Assembly (NCBI GenBank): GCA_019233415.1
Contig: JAFAMK010000191.1
Span: 1-19,438 of the forward strand
DNA: 19,438 bases
Origin: Vulcanimicrobiota bacterium
GTDB lineage: Bacteria > Vulcanimicrobiota > Vulcanimicrobiia > Vulcanimicrobiales > Vulcanimicrobiaceae
Direction of reading: 5' to 3'
Shown: one piece after another, positions 15,798-19,438 of the stretch
How positions within the stretch are numbered: position 1 is the stretch's first letter
How the letters are laid out: every line of letters begins with the position of its first letter
Position numbers and translations under genes: made by a program
The notes under the pieces: generated by a model
Told to the model about the DNA's origin: nothing
Databases searched by the model: none
What the model saw: the letters and a program-made list of their open reading frames with translations, nothing else

Positions 15798-16004
15798 TCA
15801 CTCGTCGGTGATATCGCCGACCGTGTACGCGTAGTCCTCCAGCTCGTCGAGCGCGATCTTCAGCCGCTGCTTGACCAGCGCGATCCGCGGGCGCGCCCCG
15901 ACCTCGCCGCCGAACGCCTTCGCGCGCACCGCGATCGAGCGGGCCAGCGCCTCGATCTCGCGGCTGTGCTCCTCCAGGCGCTCGAGCGGCGTGACGTCTT
16001 CCAT
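15798..16004 (-). CDS. Small helical protein of unknown function
   Basis: I do not recognise this 68-residue protein. It is acidic at both ends and predicted mostly alpha-helical: a first amphipathic stretch (about 6-30, LERLEEHSREIEALARSI), a Gly/Pro break (32-38, GGEVGARP), and a second helix (about 39-58, IALVKQRLKIALDELEDY). It has no cysteines, signal or membrane segment. The ATG at 16004 has a good upstream Shine-Dalgarno (AGAAAGGG, 6-nt gap) and lies 17 bp after the rodA stop, so it is most likely the next gene of the min-rod operon. The pattern was compared mentally with the exonuclease VII small subunit and does not match. A coiled-coil adaptor or structural role is only a guess. Confidence 0.72.
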   Translation of the reverse strand: MEDVTPLERLEEHSREIEALARSIAVRAKAFGGEVGARPRIALVKQRLKIALDELEDYAYTVGDITDE

Positions 16005-16021
16005 CTCGTGCCCTTTCTGCG

Positions 16022-17140
16022 CTACGCGCGGCGCGCCGCGTCGCCGAAGACCAGCTTGTCCTTCTGCAACACGATGTTGAGCAGGATGCCGATCGCGATG
16101 TAGTCGGTCATCAGCGCGCTCCCGCCGTACGACATGAACGGGAGCGGGATTCCGGTGATCGGCATGATCCCGATCGTCATCCCGATGTTGACGACGATGT
16201 GGAATGCGAGCATCGTGACGAGACCGACCGCGAGCAGCACGCCGAAGCGGTCCTTCGCCGCGAAGACGGCGCGCATCGCGAAGCCGATCGTCACCGCGTA
16301 GAGGGCGAGCAGCACCACCGCGCCGACGAACCCCGCCTCCTCACCGACCGCGGTGAAGATGAAGTCGCGCGAGTTCTCCGGCACGAAGTTGAGCTGCGTC
16401 TGCGTCCCGTGGAAGAGCCCCTTGCCGAACCACTCGCCGCTCCCGACCGCAATCTTCGACTGGTTCAAGTTGTACCCGACGCCCTGCGGATCGAGCTTCG
16501 GGTCGAGAAAGACGAGCAGCCGCGCGCGCTGGAACGGCTTGAGCATGTGCTCGCTGGTGAGCACGTACGCCGCCGCCGTCGCAACGCCGCCGAGGTACAA
16601 GCCGAAGTCGACGAGGTTCGGGAGTCCGAAGTACAGCTCGGCGGTGAGAATCGCGCCGATGACGAGCGTCGTGCCGAGATCGGGTTGCTTGAGGATCAGG
16701 ATGGCCGGAACAGCGACCGCCGCGAGCGGAAGCAGCAGTTCTTGAATCTTGCGGAAGGAGCCGCGGCAGAGCAGCGCCGCGATCGCGATCGCGAGCACGA
16801 CTTTGGCCGGCTCCGACGGCTGGAACTGGAACGGCCCGATCTGAATCCAGCGCGCCGCACCAAGCGCCGCGTGCCCCTTGAACGTGATGAACACGAGCAG
16901 CGCCAGCGTCACGGCGTAGAGCGGGAGCGCCCAGCGCCGCCATACACGGTAGTCGAGGAACGCGGCGCCGACCATCATGCCGATCCCGACGACGCCGTAG
17001 ACCAGTTGTTTGCGCCACTCGTCGGCCGCGTACGGTTCGTGCAGCGTCGCCGAACGGATGAAGACGATCCCGAAGATCGTGATCAGGATCGGCGCGATCG
17101 CCAGCGGCCAGCTGAACCGGGTGTACCAGGGGCGTTCCAT
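16022..17140 (-). CDS. rodA: Rod shape-determining SEDS glycosyltransferase RodA
   Basis: This is an integral membrane SEDS-family peptidoglycan polymerase that works with a class B PBP in wall elongation. It is 372 residues with about ten hydrophobic helices. Family landmarks are GAARWIQIGPFQFQPSEPAK (about 94-113), KQPDLGTTLV (151-160), the extracytoplasmic loop VPENSRDFIF with the catalytic Asp259, VGEEAGFVGA, and the final GIPLPFMSYGGSAL (330-343). The elongation rather than division branch (RodA, not FtsW) is favoured by the KPFQRARLLVFLDP loop and by the position in a min operon. It starts at ATG 17140 with no strong ribosome site, 60 bp after minE. No class B PBP gene is visible in the window; it may lie elsewhere. 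Confidence 0.95.
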   Translation of the reverse strand: MERPWYTRFSWPLAIAPILITIFGIVFIRSATLHEPYAADEWRKQLVYGVVGIGMMVGAAFLDYRVWRRWALPLYAVTLALLVFITFKGHAALGAARWIQIGPFQFQPSEPAKVVLAIAIAALLCRGSFRKIQELLLPLAAVAVPAILILKQPDLGTTLVIGAILTAELYFGLPNLVDFGLYLGGVATAAAYVLTSEHMLKPFQRARLLVFLDPKLDPQGVGYNLNQSKIAVGSGEWFGKGLFHGTQTQLNFVPENSRDFIFTAVGEEAGFVGAVVLLALYAVTIGFAMRAVFAAKDRFGVLLAVGLVTMLAFHIVVNIGMTIGIMPITGIPLPFMSYGGSALMTDYIAIGILLNIVLQKDKLVFGDAARRA

Positions 17141-17200
17141 ACGGCGGTGAGCCGCTCAGTTCGGCACGGCGGCCCGATTCCAGCCCGGCGCGTGCGAGCG

Positions 17201-17626
17201 CTAGACCGGCGAAAATCCCGGCGCGCCCGGAGCGGGCGCCGGAGGCGGCGCCGGCGCCGCGATGTTCGCTCCCGCGGGACTCGCACGGCGCCGCCGGCGC
17301 TTGCCCCGGCCGCTGTTCGGCGGCGCGGTGGGTGGGGTCGGTGGGTCTGGGGGCGGAGCGGGCGGGGTGGGGCGCGTGCGCATGCCGAGGATCGGGATGT
17401 TGGCGAGCATCGCGACCGCCGCTTCCTGCTGCTCGAACGACACGTCGCAGTTCGCCGCGTCGACGTCGACGTAGCGCGAGATGACCTCGATCAGGTCGTG
17501 CTTGAGCGACTCGACGACGTCGGGCGCGAGCGAGAGGTGGTCGGAGAGCAGGACGAGCCGTAGGCGTTCCTTCGCCGTCTCGCTCGACGCCGGTTTCCCG
17601 AAGAAGCGCTGGATGAACTCGAACAC
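17201..17626 (-). CDS. minE: Cell division topological factor MinE with extended C-terminal tail
   Basis: MinE stimulates MinD ATPase and drives MinCD off the membrane so that the division site stays free. Residues 1-82 match the whole family: membrane-binding N-terminus MFEFIQRFFG, the MinD-contact helix AKERLRLVLLSDH (18-30) and the topological domain LKHDLIEVISRYVDVD...LANIPI. Normal MinE ends near here. This one continues about 59 residues: proline-rich PTPPAPPPDPPTPP, then KRRRRR (109-114), then another Ala/Pro run, for 141 residues in total. The GTG start overlaps the preceding TAG by one base and has GGGAG nine bases upstream. It follows two minD genes and precedes rodA. The function of the tail is unknown. 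Confidence 0.93.
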   Translation of the reverse strand: MFEFIQRFFGKPASSETAKERLRLVLLSDHLSLAPDVVESLKHDLIEVISRYVDVDAANCDVSFEQQEAAVAMLANIPILGMRTRPTPPAPPPDPPTPPTAPPNSGRGKRRRRRASPAGANIAAPAPPPAPAPGAPGFSPV

Positions 17627-18462
17627 TAGCGGAGGCTCCCGAAGAGCTTTTCGAAGAACGTCCTCTCGCGCGGAATCTCGGGTTCGCCGGTGAGCGTGCC
17701 CGCGACGCGCTGCGCGATGAGGCGGTAGGCTTCGCCGACCGGCGAGGCCGCGTCGAGCGCGACCGGCTCGCCCTTGTTCGTCGAGACGATCACGTCGGGC
17801 GCGTCGGCGATCACGCCGAGCAACGGCAGGCGCAGGATCGCGTTGACGTCGTCGACCGAGAGCATCTTGCCCTTGCGCACCAGCGCCGGCCGCAGGCGGT
17901 TGACGATCAGCTTCACGCTGCGCCCGTCACCGAGCAGGCCGACGACGCGGTCGGCGTCGCGCACCGCGGAGACTTCGGGCGTGCAGACGACGATCGCCTC
18001 GTCGGCGCCGACGATCGCGTTGGCGAAGCCCTTCTCGATCCCGGCCGGGCAGTCGATCAGCACGTAGTCGAAGCGGTCGCGCAGCGACGCGATCAGGTCG
18101 CGAAACGCCGCGGTGTCGACCTCGTCCTTCTCGCGCGTCTGCGCGGCAGCGAGCAGCCGCAGCGTCGGGACGCGCTTGTCGGTCACCAGCGCGTCGTCGA
18201 GCGTCGCGCTGCCTTCCAGCACATCGAGGACGTGGTGGCGCACGCGCGCTTCGAGCCCGAGCACGATGTCGAGGTTGCGCAGGCCGACGTCGGCGTCGAC
18301 GAGCACGACGCTCGCGCCGGACGCGCCGAGCGCCGCGCCGAGGTTCGCGGTCGTCGTCGTCTTGCCGACGCCGCCCTTGCCGCTCGTCACGACGATCGCG
18401 CGCCCGCGCTTGCGCGGAACCGCGCTCGCCGCCGGCGCTTCCTGCTCGATCATCTCACGCAC
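17626..18462 (-). CDS. minD: MinD paralogue 2, septum-site ATPase
   Basis: This is a second MinD-family ATPase, 278 residues, immediately downstream of a canonical minD. It retains the deviant Walker A KGGVGKTTTT, switch I VDADVGLRNLD, switch II DCPAGIE, the TPEVSAVRDADR segment and the base-contact VNRLRP. The C-terminal amphipathic helix RTFFEKLFGSLR resembles the MinD membrane-targeting sequence. It differs from its neighbour by about 20 extra N-terminal residues (Ala/Pro then RKRGR) and by many substitutions, so the duplication is not recent. By eye about half of positions are identical. The start is GTG 18462, one base after the upstream stop and preceded by GGAAAGG; an ATG at 18453 is possible. 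A role beside MinD in septum placement, or in another polar task, is inferred. Confidence 0.9.
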   Translation of the reverse strand: MREMIEQEAPAASAVPRKRGRAIVVTSGKGGVGKTTTTANLGAALGASGASVVLVDADVGLRNLDIVLGLEARVRHHVLDVLEGSATLDDALVTDKRVPTLRLLAAAQTREKDEVDTAAFRDLIASLRDRFDYVLIDCPAGIEKGFANAIVGADEAIVVCTPEVSAVRDADRVVGLLGDGRSVKLIVNRLRPALVRKGKMLSVDDVNAILRLPLLGVIADAPDVIVSTNKGEPVALDAASPVGEAYRLIAQRVAGTLTGEPEIPRERTFFEKLFGSLR

Positions 18463-18463
18463 G

Positions 18464-19249
18464 TCACGATGCCTTTCCGAAAATGCGCGCGAAGAAACCG
18501 GGCGCGCCGAACGTCGTGAACGGCACGACCTCCCCTTCGAGCCGGCGCGCGATCTTGTCGTAGATCGCGGCCAGCCGCGACTCCGGCTGCAGCACGACCG
18601 GCTCGCCGCGGTTCGTCGTGTCGATCACCTCTTCGTCGTCCGGGACGATTCCCAAGAGTTCCGCCGACAGGATGTCGGTGACGTCGTCGACCGAGAGCAT
18701 GTCGCCACTACGAACCATCTCCGGGCGTAGGCGGTTGACGATCAGCCGCAGCGGAAGGCCGCGCTCGTGCAGCTTGCCGATCACGCGGTCGGCGTCGCGA
18801 ATCGCACTGACCTCGGGCGTCGTGACGACGATCGCCTCGTTCGCGCCGGCGATCGCGTTGCGGAAGCCGTGCTCGATCCCCGCCGGGCAGTCGATCAGCA
18901 CGTAGTCGCAGAGCTCGCCGAGCTGCTCGACGAGCTGCGCGAACTGCAATTCGCTGACCGCGGTCTTGTCGCGCGTCTGCGCCGCGGGAAGGATCGCGAG
19001 GTTGTCGAGCCGCTTGTCCTTGATCAGCGCCTGGCGAATCTGACAGCGCCCTTCGACGACCTCGACCAGATCGAACACGATGCGCTTCTCGACGCCGAGC
19101 ACGAGGTCGAGGTTGCGCAGCCCGATGTCCGCATCGACGAGCACGACCCGGTGCCCGCGCTTCGCCAGCGCCGCGCCTACGTTCGCGGTCGTAGTGGTCT
19201 TGCCGACTCCACCCTTTCCGGACGTCAGGACGATACGGCGTGCGCTCAT
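18464..19249 (-). CDS. minD: Septum site-determining ATPase MinD (paralogue 1)
   Basis: This is a membrane-cycling ATPase that recruits MinC to block FtsZ rings away from mid-cell and is released by MinE. At 261 residues it has the usual MinD length and begins MSARRIVLTSGKGGVGKTTT. It contains switch I VDADIGLRNLD, switch II DCPAGIEHGF, TPEVSAIRDADR and VNRLRP. The C-terminal amphipathic membrane-targeting helix is PGFFARIFGK. The ATG overlaps the minC stop (ATGA), with GGGAGG ten bases upstream. It is closer to textbook MinD than the following paralogue, having no N-terminal extension. It is the second gene of the minC-minD-minD-minE order. Confidence 0.96.
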   Translation of the reverse strand: MSARRIVLTSGKGGVGKTTTTANVGAALAKRGHRVVLVDADIGLRNLDLVLGVEKRIVFDLVEVVEGRCQIRQALIKDKRLDNLAILPAAQTRDKTAVSELQFAQLVEQLGELCDYVLIDCPAGIEHGFRNAIAGANEAIVVTTPEVSAIRDADRVIGKLHERGLPLRLIVNRLRPEMVRSGDMLSVDDVTDILSAELLGIVPDDEEVIDTTNRGEPVVLQPESRLAAIYDKIARRLEGEVVPFTTFGAPGFFARIFGKAS

Positions 19250-19438
19250 AGGGCGGGAACCTCCCGGCGGAGGTCCGCCTGGGCGAAGGGCACGACGACG
19301 ATGCGGTCGTCGACGATCGAGGCGTGTTCGGGGCCGCGCGCAATCCCGACCGGCTCGCCGCTCGCGATCGCTGTCGCGATCCGAAGCTGCGTGGGATTGA
19401 GGTCGAGCGCGACGACGCAGGCGCCGCGGTCGCCCTGC
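19246..19438 (-). CDS. minC: Septum site-determining protein MinC, C-terminal part
   Basis: This is the last 63 codons of minC; the rest lies beyond the window edge. The residues include CVVALDLNPTQLRIATAIA, then PEHASIVDDRIVVVPF, the characteristic end of the MinC C-terminal beta-helix domain, which binds MinD and the septum. MinC inhibits FtsZ assembly. The TGA stop overlaps the ATG of minD by 4 bp (ATGA). About 10 residues (AQADLRREVPAL) follow the usual last strand. Confidence 0.93.
   Translation of the reverse strand, partial: QGDRGACVVALDLNPTQLRIATAIASGEPVGIARGPEHASIVDDRIVVVPFAQADLRREVPAL

Noticed and set aside
15643..15834. 63-codon + strand open frame in the RNase leader
   Set aside because: No ribosome site, overlaps the end of the small - strand gene, and composition does not look coding.
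15798..16004. Small gene as exonuclease VII small subunit (XseB)
   Set aside because: Size and helicity fit, but the characteristic LEEIVxxLE...LY-E-G pattern is absent and no xseA is adjacent.
13071..16103. A 1010-codon open frame on the + strand opposite the RNase gene and rodA end
   Set aside because: It is antisense to a fully conserved RNase E/G; its product is low-complexity Arg/Ala/Asp with no domain. In DNA this GC-rich the opposite frame rarely meets stop codons.

Overview
The window is a GC-rich, gene-dense stretch of a bacterial chromosome. It holds 17 protein genes, no recognisable RNA genes, no mobile elements and no CRISPR array. Nearly all are housekeeping genes for cell division, cell shape, envelope remodelling, RNA decay and DNA repair. 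GTG and TTG starts and 1-35 bp gene overlaps are frequent. FtsEX with a coiled-coil LytM protein, MinCDE, RodA and an RNase E/G with a long basic tail suggest a rod-shaped, probably diderm bacterium. The style (very high GC, tandem CtpA proteases, Arg/Lys/Ala-rich tails) would fit an uncultured lineage such as Eremiobacterota/Vulcanimicrobiota (WPS-2). That placement is inference only, because no marker such as 16S rRNA is present.

Layout. (1) 2-3471, + strand: a metallophosphoesterase (SbcD/YhaO-like, 5' end outside the window) translationally coupled to a membrane-inserted SMC-like ATPase (SbcC/YhaN-like). (2) 3474-5184, - strand: an acyl-CoA dehydrogenase followed by a membrane-anchored PrxQ/BCP-type peroxiredoxin. 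(3) 5257-11880, + strand: ftsE, ftsX, a response-regulator/GGDEF protein and a secreted M23 peptidase, all overlapping, then after 137 bp two CtpA-type (S41) proteases in tandem. (4) 11869-19438, - strand: in transcription order minC (partial), minD, a second minD paralogue, minE, rodA, a small unknown gene, a 234-bp leader with several inverted repeats, an RNase E/G gene, and a HAD phosphatase that appears to start at CTG inside the RNase stop codon.

How they may work together. The FtsEX ABC transporter-like complex normally drives a periplasmic coiled-coil partner that opens septal peptidoglycan. Here the partner is encoded in the same coupled operon and keeps all the M23 zinc ligands. A phospho-receiver/GGDEF protein sits between them, and CtpA-type proteases, which in other bacteria control M23 hydrolases, follow. 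The opposite operon supplies the Min system that places the septum and the RodA glycosyltransferase that elongates the wall. It ends with an RNA-decay enzyme, a linkage also seen in other bacteria (mre/min genes next to rng/cafA).

Most unusual points: two intact MinD paralogues in one min operon; a MinE with a proline-rich, pentaarginine C-terminal tail; a GGDEF-type regulator embedded in ftsEX-M23; paired CtpA proteases that share an apparently duplicated N-terminal helical unit; an RNase E with Arg tracts, a repeated LPGExLxG motif and a histone-H1-like tail; and a phosphatase gene without a conventional start codon.
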